64,000 nt of DNA from Calliopsis andreniformis (lineage: Eukaryota; Arthropoda; Insecta; Hymenoptera; Andrenidae). The notes below the pieces were generated by a model. The model ran no database searches. It was not told where the DNA came from and worked only from the letters and a program-made list of their open reading frames with translations. The position numbers and the translations under genes are program-made. The first letter of the stretch is position 1, and each line of letters opens with the position of its first letter. Shown here piece after piece: positions 1 through 11,854 of this stretch. The stretch is taken from contig NW_027480422.1 of the NCBI RefSeq assembly GCF_051401765.1, forward strand, positions 26,678,001 to 26,742,000, given 5' to 3'.

Positions 1-535
1 CTTTTTCCATCGCATACAATTAATGATTGCAAACATTGTGAAAGTAACGGTCATTTCTACCTTCCGGGCAACCTAGGCTTCACTCTAGGGCGATGCTCCA
101 CCGGACCGAATATTTAGTATCTAAGAAGTCAACGCCAGAAGCATAAAATACAATAAAAATACAACAGTTTTTCCATTGTATAACAGGAATAATTGCAAAC
201 AGTGTGAAAGTAATGGTCATTTCTACGTTCTGGGCAATCTAGACTTCACTCTAGGGCGTTGCTCCACCGGATCGAATAGTTAGGGCCTTAGAAGTCAACG
301 CCCGAAGCATAAAATACAATAAAAATACAACAGTTTTTCGATCGTATAAAATGAATAATTGCAAACAGTGTGAAAGTAATGGTCATTTCTACGTTCCGGG
401 CAATCTAGACTTCACTCTAGGGCGTTGCTCCACCGGATCGAATAGTTAGGGCCTAAGAAGTCAACGCCACAAGCATAAAGTACAATAAAAATACAGCAGT
501 TTTTTCATCGTATATCAGGAATAATTGCAACAAGC
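1..535. repeat. Segment duplicated at 10454-10988 (about 3.2 monomers)
   Basis: Monomer anchors 137, 303 and 469 pair with 10590, 10756 and 10922, a constant offset of 10453 bp. Shared private variants include the 'catacaattaatgattgc' lineage unit, the 'tttttcgatcg' substitution and the 'acaagcataaag' anchor. After about 535 the two copies part: this one continues into the segment shared with 44.4 kb, whereas the 10.99-kb copy continues differently. The window begins inside a monomer, so the left limit of the duplication is unknown. Confidence 0.85.
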
Positions 536-1176
536 CTGAAGGTAATGGTCATTTCTACGTTCCGGGCAACCTACGTTTTGCTCTAGGGCGTTGCTCCACC
601 AGATCGAATAGTTAGGGCCTTAAAAGCCAACGCCCGAAGCATAAAATACAATATAAATACAACAGTTTTTCCATTGTATAACAGGAATAACTGCGACCAG
701 TGTGAAAGTACTGGTCATTTCTACGTTCCGGGTAACCTTGGCTTAACTCCAGGGCGTTGCTCCACCAGATCTAATAGTTAGGGACGTTGAATACAACGCC
801 AGAAGCATAAACTACAATAAAAATTCAACAGTTTTTCCATCGTATAACAGGAAAGTTGCAACCAGTGTGAAAGCACTGGTCATTTCTATGTTACGGGTAA
901 CCTAGGCTTCACTCTAGGGCGTTGTTCCACCAGATAGAGTAGTTAGGGCCTAAGAACACAACCCCAGAAGCATAAATTACTATATAAATACAACAGCTTT
1001 TCCATAGTATGTAATGTATATTTGCAAACAGTGTGAAAGTAAAGGTCATTTCTACGTTCCGGGCAACCTAGGCTTCACTGTAGGGCGTTGTTCCACGAGA
1101 TCGAATTGTCAGGTCCTAAGAAGTCAACGCCAGAAGAATAAAATACGATTTATGTACAACACTTTCTCCATCGTAT
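528..1176. repeat. Four-monomer segment shared with 44398-45045
   Basis: Anchors 635, 801, 966 and 1132 match 44504, 44670, 44835 and 45001, including the same 165-bp unit created by the 'aggaaagttgc' one-base deletion. Private variants such as 'ctacgctttgctc', 'ggacgttgaat' and 'gagatcgaattgtc' are present in both. The two copies are separated by almost 44 kb, the longest-range close match I found in the window. Confidence 0.85.
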
Positions 1177-2470
1177 AAACGGAATAATTGCAACCAGTGT
1201 GAAAGTAATGGCCATTTCTACGTTCCGGGCAACCTAGGCTTCACTCTAGGGCGTTGCGCCACCACATCGAATAGTTAGGGCCTTAAAAGTCAATGCCAGA
1301 AGAGTAAAATACAATATAAATACAACAGTTTTTTCATCGTATAAATTGAATAATTGCAAACAGTGTGAAAGTAATGGTCATTTCTACGCTCCGGGCAATC
1401 TAGACTTCACTCTAGGGCGTTGCTCCACTGGATCGAATAGTTAGGGCCTAAGAAGTCAACGCCAGATGCATAAAATACAATATAAATACAACAGCTTTTC
1501 CATCGTATAAAACGAATAATTGCAACCAGTGTGAAAGTAATGGCCATTTCAGCGTTACGGGCATCCTAGACTTAACTCTGAGGCATTGCTCCACCAGATC
1601 GAATAGATAGGGCCTTAGAAGTCAACGCCAGAAGCATAAAGTACAATAAAAATCCAACAGTTTTTCCATCGCATACAATTAATGATTGCAAACATTGTGA
1701 AAGTAACGGTCATTTCTACGTTCCGGGCAACCTAGGCTTCACTCTAGGGCGATGCTCCACCGGACCGAATATTTAGGATCTAAGAAGTCAACGCCAGAAG
1801 CATAAAATACAATAAAAATACAACAGTTTTTCCATAGTATAACAGGAATAACTGCAAACAGTGTGAAAGTAATGGTCATTTCTACGTTCTGGGCAATCTA
1901 GACTTCTCTCTAGGGCGTTGCTCCACCGGATCGAATAGTTAGGGCCTAAGAAGGCAACGCCAGAAGCATAAAACACAATACAAATACAACTGTTTTTCCA
2001 TCGTATAAAATGAATAATTGCAACCAGTGTGAAAGTGATGGCCATTTCTACGTTCCGGGCAACCTAGGCTTCACTCTAGGGCGTTGCGCCACCACATCGA
2101 ATAGTTAGGGCCTTAAAAGTCAATGCCAGAAGAGTAAAATACAACATAAATACAACAGTTTTTTCATCGTATAAATTGAATAATTGCAAACAGTGTGAAA
2201 GTAATGGTCATTTCTACGCTCCGGGCAATCTAGGCTTCACTCTAGGGCGTTGCTCCACCGGATCGAATAGTTAGGGCCTTAGAAGTCAACGCCCGAAGCA
2301 TAAAATACAATATAAATACAACAGCTTTTCCATCGTATAAAATCAATAATTGCAACCAGTGTGAAACTAATAGCAATTTCAACGTTACGTGCATCCTAGA
2401 CTTAACTCTGAGGCATTGCTCCACCACTTCGAATAGATAGGGCCTTAGAAGTCAACGCCAGAAGCATAAA
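1132..2470. repeat. Local 5-monomer (830 bp) duplication in the left patchwork
   Basis: Units at 1298 and 1464 are repeated, with some divergence, at 2128 and 2294 (offset 830 bp, five monomers). Diagnostic variants are the 'agagtaaaatac' anchor, 'ttttttcatcgtataaattg', and the following unit with 'gcatcctagacttaactctg'. A further diverged relative of the second unit sits at 2958. The same small group of units recurs at 3.3-4.3, 9.8-11.9 and 15.6-16.4 kb, so this stretch is one member of a re-used left-hand segment family. Confidence 0.7.
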
Positions 2471-3289
2471 GTACAATAAAAATCGATCAGTTTTTCTATC
2501 GTATAACAGGAATAATTGCAACCAGAGTGAAAGTGATGGTCATTTCTACGTTCCGGGCGACCTAGGCTACACTCTAGGGTGTTGCTCCACCAGATCGGAT
2601 AGCTAGGGCCTTAGAAGTCAACGCCAGGGGCATAAAATACAAAATTAATAGAACAGTTTTTCCATTGTATAAAACGAATGATTGCAACCAGTGTGAAACT
2701 TATGGTCATTTCTACGTTCCGTGCAACATAGGCTGCACTCATGGGCGTTGCTCCACCACATCGAATAGTCAGGGCCTTAAGAGTCAGTGCCAGAAGCATA
2801 AAATACAATATAAATACAACAGTTTTTCCATCGTATAAAATGAATAATTGCAACCAGTGTGAAACTAATGGTCATTTCTACGTTCCGGGCAATCTATACT
2901 TCACTCTAGGGCGTTGCTCCTCCAGATGGAATAGTTAGATCCTAAGAAGACAACGCCAGAACCATAAAATACAATATAAATACAAGAGCTTTTCCATCGT
3001 ATGAAATCAATAATTGCAACCAGTTTGAAACTAATGGCCATTTCAACGTTACGTGCATCCTAGACTTAACTCTGAGGCATTGCTCCACCAGATCGAACAG
3101 ATAGGGCGTTAGAAGTCAACGCCAGAAGCATAAAGTACAATATAAATACTACAGCTTTTCCATCGTATAAAACGGATAATTGCAACCAGTGTGAGAGTTA
3201 TGGTAATTTCTACGTTCCGGGCAACCTAGGCTTTACTCTAGGGCGTTGTTCTACCAGATCGAACAGTTAGGGCCTAAGAAGTCAACGCC

Positions 3290-4285
3290 AGAAGCATAAA
3301 ATACAATATAAATACAACAGTTTTTCCATCGTATAAAATGAATAATTGCAAACAGTGTGAAGCTAATGGTCATTTCTACGTTCCGGGCAACCTAGGCATC
3401 ACTCTAGGGCGTTGCGCCACCACATCGAATAGTTAGGGCCTTAAAAGTCAATGCCAGAAGAGTAAAATACAATATAAATACAACAGTTTTTTCATCGTAT
3501 AAAACGAATAATTGCAACCAGTGTGAAAGTAATGGCCATTTCAGCGTTACGGGCATCCTAGACTTAACTCTGAGGCATTGCTCCACCAGATCGAATAGAT
3601 AGGGCCTTAGAAGTCAACGCCAGAAGCATAAAGTACAATAAAAATCCAACAGTTTTTCCATCGCATAACAGGAATAATTGCAAACAGTGTGAAGATAATA
3701 GTCATTTCTACGCTCCGGTAAACCTAGGCTTCACTCTAGGGCGTTGCTCTACCAGATCGAGTCGTTAGGGCCTTAGACGTCAACGGCAGAAGCATAAAGT
3801 ACAATAAAAATCCAACAGTTTTTCCATCGCATAACAGGAATAATTGCAAACAGTGTGAAGATAATAGTCATTTCTACGCTCCGGTAAACCTAGGCTTCAC
3901 TCTAGGGCGTTGCTCTACCAGATCGAGTCGTTAGGGCCTTAGACGTCAACGCCAGAGGCATAAAATAAAATAAAAATACAACACTTTTTCCATCGCATAC
4001 AATTAATGATTGCAAACATTGTGAAAGTAACGGTCATTTCTACCTTCCGGGCAACCTAGGCTTCACTCTAGGGCGATGCTCCACCGGACCGAATATTTAG
4101 TATCTAAGAAGTCAACGCCAGAAGCATAAAATACAATAAAAATACAACAGTTTTTCCATAGTATAACAGGAATAATTGCAACCAGTGTGAAAGTGATGGT
4201 CATTTCTACGTTCCGGGCAAACTAGGCTTCACTCTAGGGCGTTGTTCCTCCAGATAGAATAGCTAGTGCCTTAGAAGTCAACGCC
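3290..4285. repeat. Copy of the left-hand segment family
   Basis: Anchors 3290, 3456, 3622, 3788, 3954 and 4120 reproduce the unit order seen at 9761-10756. The order is: a 'gaagctaatgg' unit, the 'agagtaaaatac' unit, the 'aaaatccaacag...cgcataacagg' unit, the 'catacaattaatgattgc' unit, and the 'tttttccatagtataac' unit. Compared with 9.8-10.7 kb, two monomers are missing after 3456 (the unit there is a fusion), and one monomer is duplicated at 3622-3953. Confidence 0.75.
3622..3953. repeat. Near-identical adjacent monomer pair (single-monomer tandem duplication)
   Basis: Units 3622-3787 and 3788-3953 differ at one base that I can see (caacggc versus caacgcc at their ends). Both carry the same private changes 'gaagataatagtc', 'cgctccggtaaacc' and 'gatcgagtcg'. 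Neighbouring monomers elsewhere in the array differ at many positions, so this is a very recent duplication of exactly one unit. Related segments at 10259 and 11586 have a single copy of this unit. Confidence 0.92.
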
Positions 4286-5893
4286 CGAAGCATAAAATAT
4301 AATATACATACAACAGTTCTTCCATCGTTTAACAGGAATAATTGCAACCAGTGTGAAAGTGATGGTCATTTCTACGTTCCTGGCAACCTAGGCTTCACTC
4401 TAGGGCGTTGCTCCACCACATCGAATAGCTACGGCATAAGAAGTCAACGCCTGAAGCATAAAATACAATTAAAATAGAACAGTTTTTCCATCGTGTAACA
4501 GGAATAATTGCAACCAGTGTGAGAGTAATGGTCATTTCTACGTTCATGGCAACATAGGCTTCACTCTAGGGCATTGTTCGACCAGATCGAATAGTTAGGG
4601 CCTAAGAAGTCAAGGCCAGAAGCATAAAATACAATATAAATACAACAGCTTTTCCATCGTATATAATGTATATTTGCAAACAGTGTGAAAGTAAAGGTCA
4701 TTCCTACGTCCCGGGCAACCTAGGTCTCGCTGTAGGGCGTTGCTCCACCAGATCGAATAGCTAGGGCCTTAGATGTCAACGCCCGAAGCATAAAATACAA
4801 AATAAATAGAACAGTTTTTCCATTGTATAAAACGAATAATTGCAACCAGTGTGAAAGTTATGGGCATTTCTACGTTCCAGGCAACCTAGGCTTAACTCCA
4901 GGGCATTGCTCCACCAGATCGAATAGTTAGGGACTTTGAATACAACGCCAGAAGCATAAAATACAGTAAAAATGCAACAGTTTTTCCATCGTATAACAGG
5001 AAAGCTGCAACCAGTGTGAAAGTACTGGTCATTTCTATGTTCCGGGTAACCTAGGCTTCACTCTAGGGCATTGCTCCACCAGATCGAATAGCTAGGGACT
5101 TAGAATTCAACGCCAGAAGAATAAAATACAGGATAAGTACAACAGCTTTTCCATCGTATGAAATGTATAATTGCAAGCAGTGTGAAGGTAATGGTCATTT
5201 CTACATTCTGGGCAACCTAGGCTTCACTCTAGAGCGTTGCTCCACCAGATCGAATAGTTAGGGCCTTAGAAGTCAACGCCAGAAGCATAAAATACACAAT
5301 AATTAGTACAGTTTTTCCATTGTATAGAACGAATAATTGCAACCAGTGTGAAAGTTATGCTCATTTCTACTTTCGCGGCAACCTAGGCTTAACTGTAGGG
5401 CGTTGCTCCACCAGATCGCATAGTTAGGGACTTAGAAGTCAACGCCAGAAGCATAAAATACAATAAAAATGCAACAGTTTTTCCATCGTATAACAGGAAT
5501 AACTGCAACCAGTGCGAAAGTACTGGTCATTTCCATGTTACGGGTAACCTAGGCTTCACTCTAGAGCGTTGCTCCCCCTGATCGAATAGCTAGGGACTTA
5601 GAATTCAGTGCCAGAAGAATAAAATACAACATACGTACAACAGTTTTTCCATCGTATAAAATGTATAATTGCAAGCAGTGTGAAGGTAATGGTCATTTCC
5701 ACGTTCTGGGCAACCTCAGCTTCACTCTAGAGCGTTGCTCCACCAGATCGAATAGCTAGGGCCTTAGAAGTAAACGGCCGAAGCATAAAATTCAAAATAA
5801 ATAGAACAGTTTTTCCATTGTATAAAACGAATAATTGCAACCAGTGTGAAAGTTATGGTCATTTCTACGTTCAGGGCAACATAGGCTTCACTC
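4225..5893. repeat. 10-monomer segment duplicated at 29843-31511
   Basis: Anchors 4286 through 5779 pair with 29904 through 31397 at a constant offset of 25618 bp, with no net length change over about 1.67 kb. Shared rare variants include 'cagttcttccatcgtttaac', 'gatagaatagctagtgcc', 'cctaggtctcgctgtaggg' and the 'catacgtacaacag' unit. The copies separate abruptly at about 5893 and 31511, where this one reads ggccatgttcc and the other reads gagcgttgctacccc. Confidence 0.9.
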
Positions 5894-6772
5894 TAGGGCC
5901 ATGTTCCACCAGATCGAATGGTTAGGGCCTAAGAAGTCAACGCCAGAAGCATAAAATACAATATAAATACAACAGCTTTTCCATCGTATATAATGTATAT
6001 TTGCAAACAGTGTGAAACTAAAGGTCATTTCTACGTCCCGGGCAACCTAGGTCTCGCTGTAGGGCGTTGCTCCACCAGATCGAATAGCTAGGGACTTAGA
6101 AGTCAACGCCGGAAGCATAAAATACAATAAAATACAACAGTTTTTCCATCGTATAGACGGAATAATTGCAACCAGTGTGAAAGCAATGGCCATTTCTACG
6201 TTCCGCGCAAACTAGGCATCACTCTAGACCGTTGCTTCACCAGATCGAATAGTTAGGGCCTTAGATGTCAACGCCCGAAGCATAAAATACAAAATAAATA
6301 GAACAGTTTTTCCATTGTATAAAACGAATAATTGCAACCAGTGTGAATGTTATGGTCATTTCTACGTTCCAGGCAACCTAGGCTTAAGTCCAGGGCATTG
6401 CTCCGCCAGATCGAATAGTTAGGGACTTTGAATACAACGCCAAAGGCATAAAATACAATAACAATGCAACTGTTTTTCCATCGTATAACAGGAAAGCTGC
6501 AACCAGTGTGAAAGTACTGGTCATTTCTATGTTCCGGGTAACCTAGGCATCACTCCAGGGCATTGCTCCACCAGATCGAATAGCTAGGGACTTAGAATTC
6601 AACGCCAGAAGAATAAAATACAGCATAAGTACAACAGCTTTTCCATCGTATAAAATGTATAATTGCAAGCAGTGTGAAGGTAATGGTCATTTCTATGTTC
6701 CGGGCAACCTAGGCTTCACTCTGGAGCGTTGCTACCCCAGATCGAATAGTTAGGGCCTTAGATATCAACGCC
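4540..6772. repeat. Local duplication of a 5-monomer group, second copy with one extra unit
   Basis: Units at 4618, 4784, 4950 and 5115 are echoed at 5945, 6276, 6442 and 6607. The 6111 unit has no partner and is an insertion in the second copy, or a loss from the first. The 165-bp 'aggaaagctgc' unit is at 4950 and 6442. A further partial echo follows: 6773 and 6939 resemble 6276 and 6442 (offset 497 bp, three monomers). The region grew by repeated small in-phase duplications. Confidence 0.75.
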
Positions 6773-7103
6773 CGAAGCATAAAATACAAAATAAATAGTA
6801 CAGTTTTTCCATTGTATAAAACAAATAATTATAACCAGTGTGAAAGTTATGGTCATTTCTACGTTCCAGGCAACCTAGGCTTAACTCCAGGGCATTGCTC
6901 CACCAGATCGAATAGTTAGGGACTTTGAATACAACGCCAGAAGCATAAAATACAATAAACATGCAACAGTTTTTCCATCGTATAACAGGAAAGCTGCAAC
7001 CAGTGTGAAAGTACTGGTCATTTCTACGTTCCGGGCAACCTAGGCTTCACTCTACGGCGTTGCTCCACCAGATCGAATAGTTCGGGCCTTAGAAGTCAAC
7101 GCC

Positions 7104-8299
7104 GGAAGCATGGAATACAATATAAATACAACAGTTTTTCCATCGTATAACGGGAGTAATTGCAGCCAGTGTGAAAGTCATGGTCATTTCCACGTTCCGG
7201 GCCACCTAGGCTTCACTCTAGGGCGTTGGTCCACCAGATCCAATAGTTAGGGCCTAAGAAGTCAACGCCAGAAGCACCAAATACAAAATAAATACAACAG
7301 TTTTTCCATCGTATAAAACGACTAATTGCAACCAGTGTGAAAGTAATGGTCATATCTACGTTCCGAACAATCTGGGCTTGAATCTAGGGCGTTGCTCCAC
7401 CAGATCGGAGAGGTAGGGCCATAGAAGTCAATGCCCGAAGCATAAAATACGTTAATGATATAACAGTATTTCCATCGTATAACAGGAGTAATTGCAACAA
7501 GTGTGATAGTGATGGTCATTTCTACGTTCCGTGCAACCTAGGCTTCACTCTAGGGCGTCACCCCACCAGGTCGGATAGTTAACGCCTTAGAAAACAACTC
7601 AAGCCCCATAAAATACAATAAATATACAACAGTTTTTCCATCGTATGAAAAGAATAATTGGAACCAGTGTGAAAGTAATGGTCATTTCTACGTTTCGGGC
7701 AACATAGGGCTTCACTCTTGGACGTTGCCTCACGAGATCGAATAGTTAGGGCCTTAGAAGTCAACGCCCGAAGCATTAAATACAAAATTAATAGAACAGT
7801 TTTTCCATTGCATAAAGCGAATAATTGCAACCAGTGTGAAAGTGATGGCCATTTCCACGTCCCGGGCGAACTAGGCACCTCTCTAGGGCGTTGCTCCACC
7901 AGATCGAATAGCTACGGCCTTAGAGGTCAACGCCAGAAGCATAAAATACAATATAAATACAACAGCCTTTCCATCGTATAAAATGAATAATTGCCAACAG
8001 TGTAAAAGTAATGGTCATTTCTACGTTCCGGGCAACCTAGGCTTCACTCTAGGGCGTTGCTCCACCAGATCGAATAGTTAGGGCCCAAGAAGTTAACGCC
8101 AGAAGCATAAAGTACAATACAGATACAACAGCTTTTCCATCGTATAAAAGGGATAATTGCAACCAGTGTGAAAGTTATGGTCATTTCTACGTTCCGGGCA
8201 ACCTAGGCTTCACTCTAGGGCGTTGCTCCGCGAGATCCAATAGCTAGGGCCTTAGAAGTCAACGCCAGAAGCATAAAATACAATATAAATGCAACAGTT
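7104..8299. repeat. Diverged satellite monomers without a close partner in the window
   Basis: These roughly seven units keep the 166-bp phase. One 167-bp unit has an extra g in 'catagggcttcac' near 7708. They show scattered substitutions such as 'caagccccat' at 7601 and 'gtcaccccaccagg' near 7558. I found no segment elsewhere in the window that matches them over more than about one monomer. Nothing else, such as a gene or mobile element, is present here. Confidence 0.7.
7935..8100. repeat. Representative 166-bp satellite monomer
   Basis: This unit is a convenient reference for monomer anatomy. Positions 1-30 are A-rich with the anchor agaagcataaaatac. Positions 31-41 hold a short pyrimidine tract ending in ccatc; many other units have a T5 run here. 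Positions 43-60 are the most variable stretch between sub-lineages. Positions 61-85 carry the cagtgtgaaag / atggtcattt region. Positions 86-104 hold the best conserved core, ttctacgttccgggcaacc. Next come the CCTAG-8-CTAGG dyad, gggcgttgctccacca, and a closing gatcgaatagttagggcc segment that reads into the next unit. A near-consensus monomer counts 67 G+C of 166 (about 40%), split about 28% in the first 90 bp and 55% in the last 76 bp. The phase chosen is arbitrary. Confidence 0.9.
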
Positions 8300-9800
8300 T
8301 TTCCATCGTATAAAATAAATAATTGCAAACAGTGTGAAAGTAATCATCATTTCTACGTTCCGGGCAACCTAGGCTTCACTCTAGGGCATTGCTCCAACAG
8401 ACCGAATAGCTAGGGACTTAGAATTCAACGCAAGAAGCATATAATACAGTATAAATACAACAGTTTTTCCATCGTATAAAACGAATAATAGCACGAGTGT
8501 GAAAGATGTGGTCATTTCTACGTTCCGGGCAACCTAGGCTTCACTCGACGGCGTTGCTCCACCAGATCGAATAGTTCGGGCCTTAGAAGTCAACGCCGGA
8601 AGCATGGAATACAATAAAAATGCAACAGTTTTTCCATCGTATAAAAAGAATAATTGCAAACAGTGTGAAAGTAATGGTCATTTCTACGTTCTGGGTAACC
8701 TAGGCTTCACACTAGGGCGTTGCTCCACCAGATCGAATAGCTAGGGACTTAGAATTCAACGCCAGAAGCATAAAATACAGCATAAGTACAACAGCTTTTT
8801 CCATCGTATAAAATGAATAATTGCGAACAGTGTGAAAGCAATGGTCATTTCTACGTTCCGGGCAACCTAGGCTTCACTCTAGGGCGATGCTCCACCGGAT
8901 CGAATATTTAGGGCCTAAGAAGTCAACGCCAGAAGCATAAAATACAAAATTAATACAACAGTTTTTCCATTGTATAAAACGAATGATTGCAACCAGAGTG
9001 AAACTTATGGTCATTTCCACGTTCCGTGCAACATAGGCTGCACTCTAGGGCGTTGCTCCACCACATCGATTAGTTACGGCCTTACAAGCCAACGCCAGAA
9101 GCATAAAATACAATATAAATACAACAGTTTTTCCATCGTATACAATTAACGATTGCAAACATTGTGAAAGTAACGGTCATTTCTACGTTCCGGGCAACCT
9201 AGGCCTCACTCTAGGGCGATGCTCCACCGGATCGAATATTTAGGGCCTAAGAAGTCAACGCCAGAAGCATAAAATACAATAAAAATACAACAGTATTTCC
9301 ATCGTATAGCATGAATAATTGCAACCAGAGTGAAAGTAATGGTCATTTATACGTTTCGGGCATCCTAGGCTTCTCTCTAGGGCGTTGCTCCACCAGATCG
9401 AACAGCTAGGGCCTTAGAAGTCAACGCCAGAAGCATAAAATACAATATAAATACAACAGTTTTTCCATCGTATACAATTAATGTATGCAAACATTGTGAA
9501 AGTAACGGTCATTTCTACGTTCCGGGCAACCTAGGCCTCACTCTAGGGCGATGCTCCACCGGGTCCAATATTTAGGGCCTAAGAAGTCAACACCAGAAGC
9601 ATAAAATACAATAAAAATACAACTGTTTTTCCATCGTATAGCATGAATAATTGAAACCAGAGTGAAAGTGATGGCCATTTCTACATTCCGGGCAACCTTG
9701 GCTACATTCTAGGTCGTTGTTCTACCGGATCGAACAGTTAGGGCCTAAGAAGTCAACGCCAGAAGCATAAAATACAATATAAATACAACAGTTTTTCCAT
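8300..9800. repeat. 9-monomer segment, copy 1 (partner 12950-14445)
   Basis: Anchors 8433, 8598, 8764, 8931, 9097, 9263, 9429, 9595 and 9761 match 13082 through 14409 at an offset of 4647-4649 bp (28 monomers). Both copies contain the 165-bp 'aatagcacgagtg' unit and the 167-bp 'agctttttccatcg' unit. Base differences are few (for example cactcgacggcg here, cactctacggtg in the partner). Homology stops near 9800, where the next variable block differs. Confidence 0.9.
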
Positions 9801-11854
9801 CGTATAAAATGAATAATTGCAAACAGTGTGAAGCTAATGGTCATTTCTACGTTCCGGGCAACCTAGGCATCACTCTAGGGCGTTGCGCCACCACATCGAA
9901 TAGTTAGGGCCTTAAAAGTCAATGCCAGAAGAGTAAAATACAATATAAATACAACAGTTTTTTCATCGTATAAAATGAATAATTGCAAACAGTGTGAAAG
10001 TAATGGTCATTTCTACGTTCCGGGCAATCTAGACTTCACTCTAGGGCGTTGCTCCACTGGATCGAATAGTTAGGGCCTAAGAAGTCAACGCCAGATGCAT
10101 AAAATACAATATAAATACAACAGCTTTTCCATCGTATAAAACGAATAATTGCAACCAGTGTGAAAGTAATGGCCATTTCAGCGTTACGGGCATCCTAGAC
10201 TTAACTCTGCGGCATTGCTCCACCAGATCGAATAGATAGGGCCTTAGAAGTCAACGCCAGAAACATAAAGTACAATAAAAATCCAACAGTTTTTCCATCG
10301 CATAACAGGAATAATTGCAAACAGTGGAAGATAATAGTCATTTCTACGCTCCGGTAAACCTAGGCTTCACTCTAGGGCGTTGCTCTACCAGATCGAGTAG
10401 TTAGGGCCTTAGACGTCAACGCCAGAAGCATAAAATAAAATAAAAATACAACACTTTTTCCATCGCATACAATTAATGATTGCAAACATTGTGAAAGTAA
10501 CGGTCATTTCTACGTTCCGGGCAACCTAGGCTTCACTCTAGGGCGATGCTCCACCGGACCGAATATTTAGGATCTAAGAAGTCAACGCCAGAAGCATAAA
10601 ATACAATAAAAATACAACAGTTTTTCCATAGTATAACAGGAATAATTGCAAACAGTGTGAAAGTAATGGTCATTTCTACGTTCTGGGCAATCTAGACTTC
10701 TCTCTAGGGCGTTGCTCCACCGGATCGAATAGTTAGGGCCTTAGAAGTCAACGCCCGTAGCATAAAATACAATAAAAATACAACAGTTTTTCGATCGTAT
10801 AAAATGAATAATTGCAAACAGTGTGAAAGTAATGGTCATTTCTACGTTCCGGGCAATCTAGACTTCACTCTAGGGCGTTGCTCCACCGGATCGAATAGTT
10901 AGGGCCTAAGAAGTCAACGCCACAAGCATAAAGTACAATAAAAATACAGCAGTTTTTTCATCGTATATCAGGAATAATTGCAACAAGCGTAAAGGTAATG
11001 GTCATTTCTACGTTCCGGGCAATCTGGGCATCACTCGAGGGCGTTGCCTTACCAGATCGAATTGTTAGGGCCTAAGAAGGCAACGCCAGAAGCATAAAAC
11101 ACAATACAAATACAACTGTTTTTCCATCGTATAAAATGAATAATTGCAACCAGTGTGAAAGTGATGGCCATTTCTACGTTCCGGGCAACCTAGGCTTCAC
11201 TCTAGGGCGTTGCGCCACCACATCGAATAGTTAGGGCCTTAAAAGTCAATGCCAGAAGAGTAAAATACAATATAAATACAACAGTTTTTTCATAGCATAA
11301 ATTGAATAATTGCAAACAGTGTGAAAGTAATGGTCATTTCTACGCTCCGGGCAATCTAGACTTCACTCTAGGGCGTTGCTCCACTGGATCGAATAGTTAG
11401 GGCCTAAGAAGTCAACGCCAGATGCATAAAATACAATATAAATACAACAGCTTTTCCATCATATAAAACGAATAATTGCAACCAGTGTGAAAGTAATGGC
11501 CATTTCAGCGTTACGGGCATCCTAGACTTAACTCTGAGGCATTGCTCCACCAGATCGAATAGATAGGGCCTTAGAAGTCAACGCCAGAAGCATAAAGTAC
11601 AATAAAAATCCAACAGCTTTTCCATCGCATAACAGGAATAATTGCAAACAGTGTGAAGATAATAGTCATTTCTACGCTCCGGTAAACCTAGGCTTCACTC
11701 TAGGGCGTTGCTCTACCAGATCGAGTAGTTAGGGCCTTAGACGTCAACGCCAGAAGCATAAAATAAAATAAAAATACAACACTTTTTTCCATCGCATACA
11801 ATTAATGATTGCAAACATTGTGAAAGTAACGGTCATTTCTACGTTCCGGGCAAC
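9761..11854. repeat. Two copies of the left-hand segment family in tandem
   Basis: Units 9761-10923 and 11088-11919 contain the same ordered set: 'agagtaaaatac' unit, 'agatgcataaaatac' unit with gcgttacgggcatcc, 'aaaatccaacag' unit, and 'catacaattaatgattgc' unit. The first copy carries a one-base loss in cagtggaag (near 10325) that is repeated at 15.8 kb. The second has a one-base gain (cacttttttcc near 11780). The part 10454-10988 is also the partner of the first 535 bases of the window. Confidence 0.8.
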
